Shown piece by piece: positions 29,500-38,719 of a DNA stretch of 64,000 bases; positions within the stretch are counted from its first letter, which is position 1, and each line of letters opens with the position of its first letter. The DNA is taken from NCBI GenBank assembly GCA_013377005.1, contig JACABE010000012.1:1-64000 (forward strand), given 5' to 3'. The notes beneath the pieces are model-generated. The model had not been told where the DNA came from, searched no databases, and worked only from the letters and a program-made list of their open reading frames with translations. A program made the position numbers and the translations under genes. This stretch comes from Bacteroidota bacterium. Lineage in GTDB: Bacteria; Bacteroidota; Bacteroidia; Bacteroidales; JACABE01.

Positions 29500-30101
29500 A
29501 TCTTAAGCTCACCGAAAAAGCACTCCGCGATTACAATCTGGTTCAGCTTGCCTTAGAAAAAGGTGACCAGAAAGCGTATGCTGATTTGATGAACAATTAT
29601 AGGGATTCGCTTTTTTTTATGATGCTTAAAATGACCAATGATGCTACCGATGCCGACGACCTTACGATAGAAGCCTTTGGAAAAGCATTTAAAAGTCTCA
29701 ATCAATACACACCTGATTATGCTTTCAGCACCTGGTTGTTTAAGATTGCTACCAATAATTGCATCGATTTTATCAGGAAGAAAAAGAAAATGACTTTCTC
29801 AATGAATATCGGCTTCGATAAAAACGAGGATGGAACTGAAATTGCCCATAATATTCCTTCAGAAACATTAGATCCTGAGGAAAAGTTTATTGAAAATCAA
29901 AAAATAAAATTGATGCGTGACATTGTGGAGCGACTAAAACCTCATTATCGCGACCTGATTAAATTAAGGTATTTTGAAGAATATTCTTACGAAGAAATAT
30001 CCGAAGCTTTGGATTTGCCATTGGGAACTGTAAAAGCTCAATTGTTTCGCGCAAGAGAGTTTTTATTTAATATTTTAAAGAATTCTGAAGATAAAATTTA
30101 G
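29490..30101 (+). CDS. RNA polymerase sigma factor, sigma-70/ECF family
   Basis: 203 residues. Region 2 (YADLMNNYRDSLFFMML...DADDLTIEAFGKAFKSL...FSTWLFKIATNNCIDFIRKKKK) and region 4 (LKPHYRDLIKLRYFEEYSYEEISEALDLPLGTVKAQLFRAREFL) are complete. There is no linked anti-sigma gene. The 10-base overlap with the glycosyltransferase gene is a common Bacteroidota arrangement and suggests an envelope-related regulon, but this is inference. Confidence 0.92.
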   Translation: MEINLKLTEKALRDYNLVQLALEKGDQKAYADLMNNYRDSLFFMMLKMTNDATDADDLTIEAFGKAFKSLNQYTPDYAFSTWLFKIATNNCIDFIRKKKKMTFSMNIGFDKNEDGTEIAHNIPSETLDPEEKFIENQKIKLMRDIVERLKPHYRDLIKLRYFEEYSYEEISEALDLPLGTVKAQLFRAREFLFNILKNSEDKI

Positions 30102-30140
30102 AAAACCAAGCCTCCACCCCACTCTTTTGCCCACCTCAGT

Positions 30141-30382
30141 ATTTTATTGTTACAATTAAACTGAAGTCTTGAATCATCTGATTTGTTTTTTTTGAACGCA
30201 GATAACACGAATCCCTGACGGGAAACGCTGATTTAACCGATTTCAAACAACAATAAATTAGAAATATATATAAATCTGCGAATATCCGCGTTTACAGAAC
30301 GTATCCGTTTCATCCGCGTTCTAAATTTTCATTACATAATTTCTATAGATTAAGATATGCGTTATAATTTTTACTACTTATA
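30141..30382. repeat. Dispersed ~240-bp palindromic repeat, copy 2
   Basis: Second copy of the 4841-5084 repeat in the same orientation, with the same foldback arms (AACGCAGATA ... TATCCGCGTT) and inner TCCCTGACGGGA hairpin. It starts ~40 bases after the sigma factor stop and ends 8 bases before the stop codon of the 30391-31359 gene, with no separate terminator between. The position relative to a paralogous gene is the same as in copy 1. Confidence 0.85.
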
Positions 30383-30390
30383 ATTTCTTT

Positions 30391-31359
30391 CTAAGTAATT
30401 TCTAACAATAGTTTTTCTAATTCGAAATTAAATTCCTGATCTTCGTTATCGGAAATAAGTTTGATGTCAGTTTTAATGAGCTCTTTGTAGCCTACAGCTG
30501 TAATTTTGATGCTGTAAGTACCCGGCACAACTTCGTCGATATAAAATTCGCCTTTTTCGTCGGTAATGGCTGATAATGGGGTGGTAAGTATTTCAACAAT
30601 GGCATCTTCAACAGCTTTGTGGGTATCGGCAGCTGTAACCTTGCCTTGCATGAAAGCTGAATTTATTTCCTCGTCGGCAACTTTGAGCGTCTTCTTTTTA
30701 GGTGCATTGTTTAAGATATAATTTCGGTAGTATTCGGGTTGTCCTTCAAAAATTATTTTGCCTGCCTTGGCAACATTGCTGATTAATTTCCATAAATCAT
30801 CGTACGCTTTTACACGCATTCCGGTTGCTATTAAACGGGCTCTTTTGGCTTGTTCTTTAGCAATATTGGCATTTTCCAGCTCAGTGCCTAACTGGCAGGT
30901 TTCATCAATCATTTCCAACGCAAGCCCCTTGAGCATCAAATCATCTTTGTACTTTTCTAAAGTTAGAATAAAGAGTTTTAAAAAGAAAATCAACTTATGC
31001 TGCGAATTAACTACTTTTTTCAGGCTTGGATATCCAAATTCGAGCAAGTGAAAATCGTCGTCGGGGAAAGCTTTTTTTACATAGTATCTGATGCTTCTGA
31101 TATTCGCAATAGCTTTATCGGAGAAATTAATTACATTTTTAGTAGCTTGCATTTGCCTTGCCACCACTGCATAATTGGGCTGGATTTTTTCAATCAACTG
31201 GATTTGTTGACTTATTTTATCGGAATACGCCATGTTTAATTCCGGGTCGAAAGCCTGAAATTTTGAAATGTCGGCTATAAAACTTTGATGGATGTTTTTC
31301 GAAATTTCCCACTGCTTGGCTTGTGGAATTCCTTTTGATACGTGCTGTTTGGGTTTCAT
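30391..31359 (-). CDS. Unrecognised helical protein with C-terminal regulatory-like beta domain
   Basis: 322 residues, no signal peptide. Residues ~1-245 are helical and related in pattern to the 5153-6106 protein. Residues ~250-322 form a carboxypeptidase-regulatory-like/Ig-type beta domain (DEKGEFYIDEVVPGTYSIKITAVGYKE). Such domains are usually extracellular, so their place on a leaderless protein is odd. It is flanked by repeat copy 2 downstream and by a palindrome and a 21-bp array upstream. Function unknown. Confidence 0.7.
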   Translation of the reverse strand: MKPKQHVSKGIPQAKQWEISKNIHQSFIADISKFQAFDPELNMAYSDKISQQIQLIEKIQPNYAVVARQMQATKNVINFSDKAIANIRSIRYYVKKAFPDDDFHLLEFGYPSLKKVVNSQHKLIFFLKLFILTLEKYKDDLMLKGLALEMIDETCQLGTELENANIAKEQAKRARLIATGMRVKAYDDLWKLISNVAKAGKIIFEGQPEYYRNYILNNAPKKKTLKVADEEINSAFMQGKVTAADTHKAVEDAIVEILTTPLSAITDEKGEFYIDEVVPGTYSIKITAVGYKELIKTDIKLISDNEDQEFNFELEKLLLEIT

Positions 31360-31401
31360 ATATAAAAATTTAAAAGCTGTTGAAATTTATAATTAAACCA
31401 A

Positions 31402-31416
31402 AACCGCTAAGCGGTT
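31402..31416. promoter_or_regulatory. Palindrome upstream of the 30391-31359 gene
   Basis: AACCGCT A AGCGGTT is a perfect 7-bp inverted repeat about 45 bases before the start codon at 31359. It could be an operator or a leader hairpin. No equivalent is seen upstream of the paralogue at 6106. Confidence 0.4.
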
Positions 31417-31625
31417 ATAAATATTTTATTTTTGAATGAATAATTTCCGTTTTGCTTGCTATGCAGTTGACTTTGTTTTCAATGCCTCCTATATTAGTAT
31501 CTCATTTATTGTTTTTACCTATTTTATAACAACAAAATTACAACAAATAATATATTGGTTTCAACATTCTGCAAAATTTTTTATCGGCCTAACTAAATCT
31601 TTGTCACATACCATTCATTTTGTCG

Positions 31626-31793
31626 GTACACCAATATATTCTAGCAGTACACTAATTTATTCAAGCAGTACACCCATATATTCTGTCGGTACACCAATTT
31701 ATTCCAGCGGTACACTAAAATATTCAAGCGGTACACCAATTTATTCAAGCGGTACACCAATTTATTCTGTCGGTACACCAATATATTCTTTTA
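31626..31793. repeat. 21-bp tandem repeat array, eight units
   Basis: Eight head-to-tail 21-base units (starts 31626, 31647, 31668, 31689, 31710, 31731, 31752, 31773), consensus GTACACCAATTTATTCAAGCG. Because 21 is a multiple of 3 the array stays open in several frames, giving an artificial 132-codon ORF with a 7-residue repeat. It lies about 270 bases upstream of the 322-residue gene. The rest of the 31360-31952 gap is AT-rich with no recognisable gene. Confidence 0.9.
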
Positions 31794-31952
31794 ATAAATT
31801 TAGAATGTTTAAATATATATATCCGTACCGATAGAATATCTTGCGGCATTGCCCGACTTTGTGCTATATAACCAAAAAAGTATGATAGAAATTTAAAATT
31901 GAAAGTATAAATTGTTTAGAAATCCTTACTTCGGAATGAATTATACCTATAA

Positions 31953-32666
31953 TTATATATACTTGCTGAAAAATGCTATAAAAATAATAGCAGCCGCTAT
32001 TACCGCAGCCATGCGTAGCAAAATAATGAGCCCTGATTTGAGCTTAATTTCAAAAACTTTGATGGAGGATGCGATTAATATAGCGCAAATAAACCCCAAT
32101 AATATTCCGGCAACAGCATCACCCAAAAAGTGTACACCCAAATAAACACGTGTGTATGCTATCAAAGGACAAATCACAGCATAAAACAAAAGCTCCGCTT
32201 TGTGTTCTTTGCGAAAAATCGCCAGTAGGGTAAAAACAGCAGCTACCGTTGTGCTGTGACCACTTGGAAAGGAATAGTGATACAACATATAATTAGCAAC
32301 CGTATGCACCTGCTCTTTAAATAAGTAAGGAGGGCGATGCCATTCGCTAAACAAATTGTGTTTTAACAATTGAGCCAAAATACCCGATACAATAATTGCA
32401 ATAAGCAGCAGCATAAGTTGAAAAGGCTGCTTTTTGATAAGTAAAAAAATCAATACAACCGCCATAAATCCTGCATCGCCCAGCATGGTTAAAACAAGCA
32501 TCGGATAATCGAGCCAGGGCGAATGATAACTATTTAGCAGCAGAAAACTATCGTTATAGCCCTTTGCAAATAAAAATACCAAACCTATCAACCATATAAT
32601 TAATATAGGTATAAAATAAAATCGGAGGAAATTGTTTTGTTTGAATTGTGTTGTGATTTTATTCAT
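31953..32666 (-). CDS. PAP2-family membrane phosphatase
   Basis: 237 residues with about six transmembrane helices. Phosphatase motifs: KHNLFSEWHRPP (first, with slightly longer spacing than usual), PSGHSTTVAAVF (second) and RVYLGVHFLGDAVAG (third, catalytic His). It probably dephosphorylates a lipid such as undecaprenyl pyrophosphate or phosphatidic acid at the outer face of the inner membrane. Its start overlaps the rlmH end by 8 bases. Confidence 0.88.
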   Translation of the reverse strand: MNKITTQFKQNNFLRFYFIPILIIWLIGLVFLFAKGYNDSFLLLNSYHSPWLDYPMLVLTMLGDAGFMAVVLIFLLIKKQPFQLMLLLIAIIVSGILAQLLKHNLFSEWHRPPYLFKEQVHTVANYMLYHYSFPSGHSTTVAAVFTLLAIFRKEHKAELLFYAVICPLIAYTRVYLGVHFLGDAVAGILLGFICAILIASSIKVFEIKLKSGLIILLRMAAVIAAAIIFIAFFSKYI

Positions 32667-33132
32667 TATGATAAGGTTCGTTTTTTAAAATTGTAAAAGC
32701 TCGGTACAGTTGTTCGGTAAATAAAAGCCGAATCATTTGATGCGAAAAAGTCATTTCCGATAACGACACTTTCAAATCAGCCTTTTCGTACACTTTATCG
32801 CTAAAACCAAAGGCGCCACCCACCACAAACATTAAATTTTTAATACCACTGTTCATTTGTTTTTGCAGAAAACTTGCAAATTCCTTCGATCTGAAAGATT
32901 TTCCTTTTTCGTCGAGAAGAATTACAAAATCAGCTTTAGCAGCATGTTTCAAAATTTCGTCGCCTTCCTTTGATTTAAAATCATCGGGAAGAAAATTCTT
33001 GCTATTTTTTAATGAAGGAATTACAATTGTTTGATAATTTACGTAGAATTTCAGCCTTTTTTCAAAAATAAGGATGCCATCTTTTAAATAATCGTCTTCG
33101 GTTTTACCCACCATTAATAATAAAACGTTCAT
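32659..33132 (-). CDS. rlmH: 23S rRNA (pseudouridine1915-N3)-methyltransferase RlmH
   Basis: 157 residues from the ATG at 33132, exactly the family size; the ORF-track start adds 16 residues of non-coding leader. SPOUT motifs: FVVGGAFGFSD for SAM binding and the C-terminal LSEMTFSHQMIRLLFTEQLYRAF ... NEPYHNE. It methylates pseudouridine 1915 in helix 69. It is co-transcribed with the PAP2 gene. Confidence 0.95.
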   Translation of the reverse strand: MNVLLLMVGKTEDDYLKDGILIFEKRLKFYVNYQTIVIPSLKNSKNFLPDDFKSKEGDEILKHAAKADFVILLDEKGKSFRSKEFASFLQKQMNSGIKNLMFVVGGAFGFSDKVYEKADLKVSLSEMTFSHQMIRLLFTEQLYRAFTILKNEPYHNE

Positions 33133-33168
33133 AATTACGTTTTTATTTAAAATTTTTAAATTAAACAG

Positions 33169-33196
33169 TTTGCATTCCAAAAATAATGTAAATTTG
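33169..33196 (+). promoter_or_regulatory. Candidate promoter of the DUF4783 gene
   Basis: TTTG (33169-33172), a 16-base spacer, then TAAATTTG (33189-33196). A minus-strand -7-like TATTTTTG (33178-33185) for rlmH overlaps it, so the two divergent units may share this region. Confidence 0.4.
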
Positions 33197-33273
33197 CATT
33201 AATCATTAAAAAAAAAGCAGAATAATTGAATTTGGCTGTTTTTTTGTAGTTTAAGAAGTAAAATTAATAACAC

Positions 33274-33684
33274 ATGAAAAAAATTGCAATCATCCTATGT
33301 TTTGTAATTGCATCAGGATTTACATTTATTAGCTTATTACCTGAAAATTCGCTGGAAGATATTACAAAGAATGTAACCAATGCAATCCGCAAAGGAAGCG
33401 CTTCAGAACTGGCGGTTTATTTTAATTCGAGTATAGATTTAACGGTTCCCGACAAAGAAGGCAGTTTTAGCAAAGCCCAAGCCGAACAAATTGTAAAAGA
33501 TTTTTTTACAAAGAATACACCAAAATCATTTGAAATCAAACATCAGGGAAAATCTGCCGATGGTAGCAATTATGCAATAGGAACATTGGTTACCAATACC
33601 GGTAATTTCAGAACTTATTTTTTGATTAAAAGCATTGCAAATAAAAGCTGTATCCAACAACTACAATTTGATAATGATAAATAG
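33274..33684 (+). CDS. DUF4783 secreted protein
   Basis: 136 residues. Signal peptide ~1-24, then a cone-like NTF2-type fold typical of DUF4783 (ITKNVTNAIRKGSASELAVYFNSSIDLTVP...SFSKAQAEQIVKDFFTKNTP). It is conserved in Bacteroidota next to nadC, which follows 70 bases later. Role unknown; periplasmic by signal peptide. A 7-bp microrepeat (GGTTAAA units, ~33692-33724) lies in the gap to nadC. Confidence 0.85.
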   Translation: MKKIAIILCFVIASGFTFISLLPENSLEDITKNVTNAIRKGSASELAVYFNSSIDLTVPDKEGSFSKAQAEQIVKDFFTKNTPKSFEIKHQGKSADGSNYAIGTLVTNTGNFRTYFLIKSIANKSCIQQLQFDNDK

Positions 33685-33755
33685 CAAAACAAGGTTAAAG
33701 GTTAAAGGATAAAGTATAAAGTAAAATGCGATAAATAATCAAAAACTAAAGAGAA

Positions 33756-34589
33756 ATGACTATTGATGAAATTATTGAAAATGCACTTTTAGAAGATATT
33801 GGTGATGGCGATCATACATCACTTTCTTGCATTCCTGTTAATTCTTTCGGTAAAGCTAAATTATTGGTAAAAGAGGAAGGAATTATTGCCGGAATTGAAA
33901 TAGCTCGTAAGGTATTCGAAAAAGTGGATAAATCTGTTATATTTAATCAATTACTAAAAGATGGCGACGAAGTAAAACCAGGTGATATTGTTTTTACGGT
34001 TGAGGGAAACCCTATTTCATTATTATCTTCAGAGCGATTGGCTTTAAATTTCTTACAGCGCATGAGTGGTATTGCCACAAAAACGCATCAAATGGTAAAG
34101 CTTCTCGAAGGATTAAACACCAAACTATTAGATACCCGCAAAACAACTCCAAATCTTCGTTTGTTAGAAAAAATGGCTGTAAAAATTGGTGGTGGCGAAA
34201 ACCATAGATTTGGCTTATACGATATGATTATGATTAAAGATAATCATGTTGATTTTTCGGGAGGAATTAGAAATGCAATAACCAACGTTAACCAATATCT
34301 GAAATCTAAAAACAAGAACTTAAAAATAGAAATAGAAGTCCGTAATTTTGATGAACTAAATGAAGTTTTAGCAATTGGAGGCATTCACAGAATTATGCTT
34401 GATAATTTCACACCAGAAAACCTAAAAAAAGCAGTTGGAATTATTAATGGACTTTACGAAACAGAAGCTTCCGGTGGAATTACCGAATTAAGCTTACGTC
34501 AATATGCAGAAACCGGAGTAGATTTTATTTCAGTAGGCTCGCTAACACATCATATCAAAAGTTTAGATTTAAGTTTAAAAGCTTATTAA
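33756..34589 (+). CDS. nadC: Nicotinate-nucleotide pyrophosphorylase (carboxylating)
   Basis: 277 residues. QAPRTase motifs: LLEDIGDGDHTS, LNFLQRMSGIAT, LDTRKTTPNLRLLEKMAVKIGGGENHR, and the C-terminal IMLDNF...SVGSLTHH. It converts quinolinate and PRPP into nicotinate mononucleotide in de novo NAD synthesis. nadA/nadB are not in the window. Confidence 0.96.
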   Translation: MTIDEIIENALLEDIGDGDHTSLSCIPVNSFGKAKLLVKEEGIIAGIEIARKVFEKVDKSVIFNQLLKDGDEVKPGDIVFTVEGNPISLLSSERLALNFLQRMSGIATKTHQMVKLLEGLNTKLLDTRKTTPNLRLLEKMAVKIGGGENHRFGLYDMIMIKDNHVDFSGGIRNAITNVNQYLKSKNKNLKIEIEVRNFDELNEVLAIGGIHRIMLDNFTPENLKKAVGIINGLYETEASGGITELSLRQYAETGVDFISVGSLTHHIKSLDLSLKAY

Positions 34590-34679
34590 TCTCATACTTT
34601 TTCTATTTTTGATTAGTTTCAACAAATGAAAAAATTCTATAATAGTTTATTAGTATACTTTGCATAGCAATCATTTAAT

Positions 34680-35630
34680 ATGTTAGAAGATATTTATCAA
34701 AAATTCATTCATTGGAAACCAATATTTTTAATTATTAGTTTTTCAAAGCAATTAGTTTTACCTGGTTTTGATGGCATTCCTTTTTTTGATGTTTCATTAT
34801 TCTTTTTTAAAGGAATACAAAAGGGCTATATTACACAAAGAGCATCTTCTTTGTCCTTTAACTTCTTCTTAGCTTTATTTCCTGCTATCATATTCTTTTT
34901 TACATTAATTCCCTATCTTCCTATAAGTAATTTTCAAACTACACTCTTTGAAATCTTACAAACATTTCTTCCAACAAATGCTTTTGAAACTGTAAAATCA
35001 ACCATCAGCGATATTATTACAAATAAAAGAAGTGGCTTATTGTCTGTAGGCTTTATAATGACCTTATACTTTGCAACCAATGGAGTAAATGCTATCATTG
35101 ATGCTTTTAATCAAACTTACCATACTGTAGAATCTCGTTCATGGATCAGGCAACGATTAATTTCAATCTTTTTAGTAGTCATTTTATCCGTATTATTAAT
35201 TATATCCATTTCACTTATTACATTTGGTTCTTTTATACTTAAATACTTAGTTAATCATAGTGTTCTGAAAAGCCAATTAACTATTTATCTTTTATTGGCC
35301 GGTAAATGGATTGTTTTACTAGCCATGTTATTTTTTAGTGTTTCCTTCTTATACTATTTTGCACCGGCGAAAAAAAAAACTTTCCGTTTCATATCAGCAG
35401 GTTCAACATTAGCTACATTTTTAATCTTAATAATTACTTTAGGTTTTAACTATTATGTTGCTAATTTTTCAAAATACAATGCATTATATGGCTCCATTGG
35501 AACCTTAATTATTATATTGATGTGGATTTATTTTAATGCAATTATCCTTTTGATTGGTTTTGAGTTAAACGCAAGCATATCAAATGCAAAAAAGAAAGGT
35601 AAAGAAATCAAAGAATTAAAAATACAATAA
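34680..35630 (+). CDS. YihY/BrkB-family inner-membrane protein
   Basis: 316 residues with about six transmembrane helices. Family motifs: RASSLSFNFFLALFPAIIFFF near residue 55 and the C-terminal YGSIGTLIIILMWIYFNAIILLIGFELNA. The biochemical function of the family is unsettled, though it has been linked to serum resistance and transport. Its TAA stop overlaps the wecB start (TAATG), so they are translationally coupled. Confidence 0.88.
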   Translation: MLEDIYQKFIHWKPIFLIISFSKQLVLPGFDGIPFFDVSLFFFKGIQKGYITQRASSLSFNFFLALFPAIIFFFTLIPYLPISNFQTTLFEILQTFLPTNAFETVKSTISDIITNKRSGLLSVGFIMTLYFATNGVNAIIDAFNQTYHTVESRSWIRQRLISIFLVVILSVLLIISISLITFGSFILKYLVNHSVLKSQLTIYLLLAGKWIVLLAMLFFSVSFLYYFAPAKKKTFRFISAGSTLATFLILIITLGFNYYVANFSKYNALYGSIGTLIIILMWIYFNAIILLIGFELNASISNAKKKGKEIKELKIQ

Positions 35631-36796
35631 TGCTGCAGAAAATTAAAATACTAACGATTATAGGTACAAGACCTCAAATTATTAAGGCTTCAGCAATTAG
35701 CAGAGCAATCAAAAACCATTTTAAGAATGCAATTAATGAAATTATTTTGCATACAGGGCAACATTATGATACTAACATGTCAGAGGTTTTTTTTAATGAA
35801 TTGAAGATCCCAAAACCCAATTACAATTTAAACATTGGCTCTGGAACACACGGTAGCCAAACCGCTGATATGATAAAAGGAATAGAAGAAATCATCGTCA
35901 AAGAGCAACCCGACTGTATGATTTTATATGGAGACACTAATTCTACCCTAGCAGGAGCCATCGCTGCTTCGAAATTACATTGCAAAATTGTACATATTGA
36001 AGCAGGATTACGTTCTTACAATAAAACAATGCCAGAAGAAATAAACCGCATCCTTTGCGACCACTGTTCTACACTACTTTTTTCGCCTACTAAAACCGGA
36101 TATCAAAATTTAATAAAAGAAGGATTTGCAGTAAATAACACCTCGCCATTTACCGCTGATAATCCTAAAATATACTATTGCGGTGATATTATGTTTGACA
36201 ATACATTGCATTTTTCAGAAATAGCCTCCCAAAAAAGCGGAATTCTAAAGAAATATAATCTTAAAAAAAACGCTTATGTTTTAGCAACTATTCATCGCGA
36301 TAACAATACAGATAATCCTGAACGTTTGTCAAATATTTTTGAAGCAATTTTAAGTATTGCTAAAAACAATAACATTGACTTTGTTATTCCCTTACATCCA
36401 CGTACTACCAAAGTATTGAAAGAAAACCTATCTTCCGATATTTATTACGAACTAATGAATAATAAATATATTAAAATTATAGAACCTGTTTCTTTTCTCG
36501 ATATGATTGAGTTAGAAAAACATTCGATTTTAATTGTCACAGATTCAGGTGGAGTACAAAAAGAAGCCTATTTCCTTCAAAAACCTTGTATTATTTTACG
36601 TCCTCAAACTGAATGGGTTGAATTAATAGAACATGGCAGTTCAATTATGGCTGATGCAGATGTAAATAAAATAATTAATGCAGCTAATACGCTTTTATCG
36701 AATAAATCCACAAGCTTTCCGCCCATATTTGGCAATGGTAAAGCTGCTGATTTTATTTGCGAAGAGATACTAAGTAATTTTATACCAATCAAATAA
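35630..36796 (+). CDS. wecB: UDP-N-acetylglucosamine 2-epimerase (non-hydrolysing)
   Basis: 388 residues, GT-B-like fold. Motifs: IGTRPQIIKASAI, HTGQHYDTNMSEVFF, LYGDTNSTLAGA, HIEAGLRS, MPEEINRIL and TDSGGVQKEA. It makes UDP-ManNAc for surface polysaccharides. No other polysaccharide genes are adjacent, so the pathway context is incomplete here. Confidence 0.93.
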   Translation: MLQKIKILTIIGTRPQIIKASAISRAIKNHFKNAINEIILHTGQHYDTNMSEVFFNELKIPKPNYNLNIGSGTHGSQTADMIKGIEEIIVKEQPDCMILYGDTNSTLAGAIAASKLHCKIVHIEAGLRSYNKTMPEEINRILCDHCSTLLFSPTKTGYQNLIKEGFAVNNTSPFTADNPKIYYCGDIMFDNTLHFSEIASQKSGILKKYNLKKNAYVLATIHRDNNTDNPERLSNIFEAILSIAKNNNIDFVIPLHPRTTKVLKENLSSDIYYELMNNKYIKIIEPVSFLDMIELEKHSILIVTDSGGVQKEAYFLQKPCIILRPQTEWVELIEHGSSIMADADVNKIINAANTLLSNKSTSFPPIFGNGKAADFICEEILSNFIPIK

Positions 36797-36874
36797 AAAA
36801 AATGAGAATAAATATAAGTAAACATGTAATATTTTAAACAACTATCTTTTCGTTTTATATAAATACTCATTTTT
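36797..36874 (+). terminator. Possible terminator after wecB
   Basis: AAAAAATGAG (36797-36806) pairs with CTCATTTTT (36866-36874) around a long ~59-base loop, with a T run at the 3' side. The large loop makes the call weak. The rest of the 36875-37074 stretch is AT-rich, with only a short 21-base-spaced TACCTTTAACT duplication at 37019-37051. Confidence 0.35.
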
Positions 36875-37074
36875 CAAATAAACCAAGACAGTATAGAAAA
36901 GTGTTAAATCAAAATATTTTTTATAGAGCTACTTGTATTAAATGTAAATAAAATTGCATCAATACGCAAATAATCAGGTATAAAATTCTTTTAAATACTA
37001 AATCAATAATACTATTCTTACCTTTAACTTTGATTTTTCTACCTTTAACTGGTTTTATGGAAAAAATAGCATTG

Positions 37075-37109
37075 TTTTTGGTTTTGATAAATATATTTTC
37101 CTACTTTTG
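37075..37109 (+). promoter_or_regulatory. Promoter of the exbB-exbD-tonB operon
   Basis: TTTTTG (37075-37080), a 21-base spacer, then TACTTTTG (37102-37109), a full match to the Bacteroidota consensus. The predicted start near 37115 leaves a ~150-base AT-rich leader before exbB. Confidence 0.6.
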
Positions 37110-37261
37110 TAAAAATTTTAAAACAATAAAAATAATGTTTTAAAGTTAATGAATTAATCGGTTACAAAAATTATTTTTCTTGTAATCAGTTTTTTTAAAG
37201 AGAAATTCAATAATTATTTAAATAAATACAAATTTTATTAACAATCAAATTTATCAAAAAA

Positions 37262-38068
37262 ATGAAAAAAAACGATGAATTATCAAGCAGTTTAAAAACC
37301 TGGTTTTCAGCTTTAGTTATTCCATTAGCAGTGATAGTAGCTACATGTATTTACATATTTATTTTAGGTAATGGAAGCAATTTTCAGGGTGGTAACAGTA
37401 GCGGTAATCCTTTACCTGGTAATTACTTAGCTACAGTTTACAAAGGTGGTTTTATTGTTCCTATTTTAATGTCTTTATTAATCATTGTATTGACATTTAC
37501 AATCGAAAGATTTTTTACAATTACAAAAGCAAAAGGTAAAGGTTCTGTAACTGCATTTGTTAAAAAAGTAAAACAATCTGTTGCAAATAATGATTTAAAT
37601 GCTGCAGTTGAAGCATGTAACAAACAAAAAGGATCTGTTGCAAATGTTATTTATTCTGTTTTAATGCGTTACAAAGCACTTGAGAATGATCAAACCATGA
37701 ACAAAGATCAAAAATTAATGTCAATTCAAAAAGAAATTGAAGAAGCTACTTCTTTGGAATTACCTGGTTTAGAACAAAATTTAGTAATTTTAGCAACTAT
37801 AACTTCGGTATCAACTTTGTTAGGGTTATTAGGTACAGTATTAGGTATGATTCGTGCTTTTGCAGCGTTAGCAAATGCAGGTGCTCCTGACTCAGTAGCT
37901 TTAGCAACCGGTATTTCAGAAGCTCTTATTAATACTGCTTTTGGTATTGGTACTGCTGCATTAGCAGTTGTCTTCTATAATGTGTTTACTACACAAATTG
38001 ACAAATTAACATACAGTATTGACGAAGCTGGTTTCAGCATCGTGCAGACTTACGCTGAAAAACATTAA
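37262..38068 (+). CDS. exbB: ExbB/TolQ/MotA-type proton channel subunit
   Basis: 268 residues. Transmembrane helices lie at ~14-36, ~60-82, ~175-200 and ~220-245, with a cytoplasmic segment between. The C-terminal signature SVSTLLGLLGTVLGMIRAFAAL and GISEALINTAFGIGTAALAVV is typical. With ExbD it forms the proton-driven motor that energises TonB. It is the first gene of a seven-gene operon. Confidence 0.93.
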   Translation: MKKNDELSSSLKTWFSALVIPLAVIVATCIYIFILGNGSNFQGGNSSGNPLPGNYLATVYKGGFIVPILMSLLIIVLTFTIERFFTITKAKGKGSVTAFVKKVKQSVANNDLNAAVEACNKQKGSVANVIYSVLMRYKALENDQTMNKDQKLMSIQKEIEEATSLELPGLEQNLVILATITSVSTLLGLLGTVLGMIRAFAALANAGAPDSVALATGISEALINTAFGIGTAALAVVFYNVFTTQIDKLTYSIDEAGFSIVQTYAEKH

Positions 38069-38088
38069 TAAATAAAAAAACAAGTAAA

Positions 38089-38697
38089 ATGCCGAAAGTA
38101 AAAGCAAAGCGAAAAAGTACCTGGGTTGATATGACCGCCATGTGTGATATGGCATTCTTATTACTCACGTTTTTTATGCTCACTTCTAATTTTACAGTAA
38201 AAGAACCTATTCAAGTTGATACTCCATCTTCAATTTCAGAAATTAAAATACCTGAAACTAATATCATGAAGGTTATTGTTGACAAAGATGGAAAAGTTTT
38301 CTTTGGAATTGACGGACAGGAAAAGAGAATAAGTTTATTGGAAAAAATAGGTGAAGCTTATAAAATAAACTTTACACAAAAAGAAAAACATGAGTTTAGT
38401 TTAGTAACTTCATTTGGTCAACCATTAGAAAAAATGAAAGCATATCTTGCATTGACTCCTGAACAAAGAGATTTGAAAGAAAATGCTGTAGGTATTCCAA
38501 CAGACTCACTCAATAATCAGTTTAAAGATTGGGTTAGAGCTGCAAGAGCTGTAAATAGAGAAATTAAGATAGCAATAAAAGCTGATCAGAAAACACCTTA
38601 TCCCAAAATTAAGAATGTTATGAACACATTACAGGACTTAAATGAATGTAGGTTTAATTTGATTACAAGCCTAGAAGAAGTACCTAAAAATTTATAA
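38089..38697 (+). CDS. exbD: ExbD/TolR-type biopolymer transport protein (first copy)
   Basis: 202 residues. A short cytoplasmic N terminus and a single transmembrane helix with the essential Asp (VDMTAMCDMAFLLLTFFML) precede a periplasmic domain longer than in E. coli ExbD. It pairs with ExbB. A second ExbD follows 22 bases later; the two are clearly divergent, so the motor may be hetero-oligomeric. Confidence 0.92.
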   Translation: MPKVKAKRKSTWVDMTAMCDMAFLLLTFFMLTSNFTVKEPIQVDTPSSISEIKIPETNIMKVIVDKDGKVFFGIDGQEKRISLLEKIGEAYKINFTQKEKHEFSLVTSFGQPLEKMKAYLALTPEQRDLKENAVGIPTDSLNNQFKDWVRAARAVNREIKIAIKADQKTPYPKIKNVMNTLQDLNECRFNLITSLEEVPKNL

Positions 38698-38719
38698 ACA
38701 ATATTAAATTTATAAAGAA

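Noticed and set aside
31436-31834. 132-codon ORF with a 7-residue repeat (TPIYSSG)
   Set aside because: The repeat is the translation of a 21-bp non-coding array. The ATG lies 2 bases after a -7-like element, there is no family match, and similar arrays elsewhere in the window are open in several frames.
33692-33724. 7-bp microrepeat GGTTAAA before nadC
   Set aside because: Only about four degenerate units, so it could be slippage. It is noted because 3 x 7 equals the 21-bp array period, but there is no further support.
37019-37051. Two TACCTTTAACT copies 21 bases apart
   Set aside because: Only two copies, too short to call an array or a binding site.
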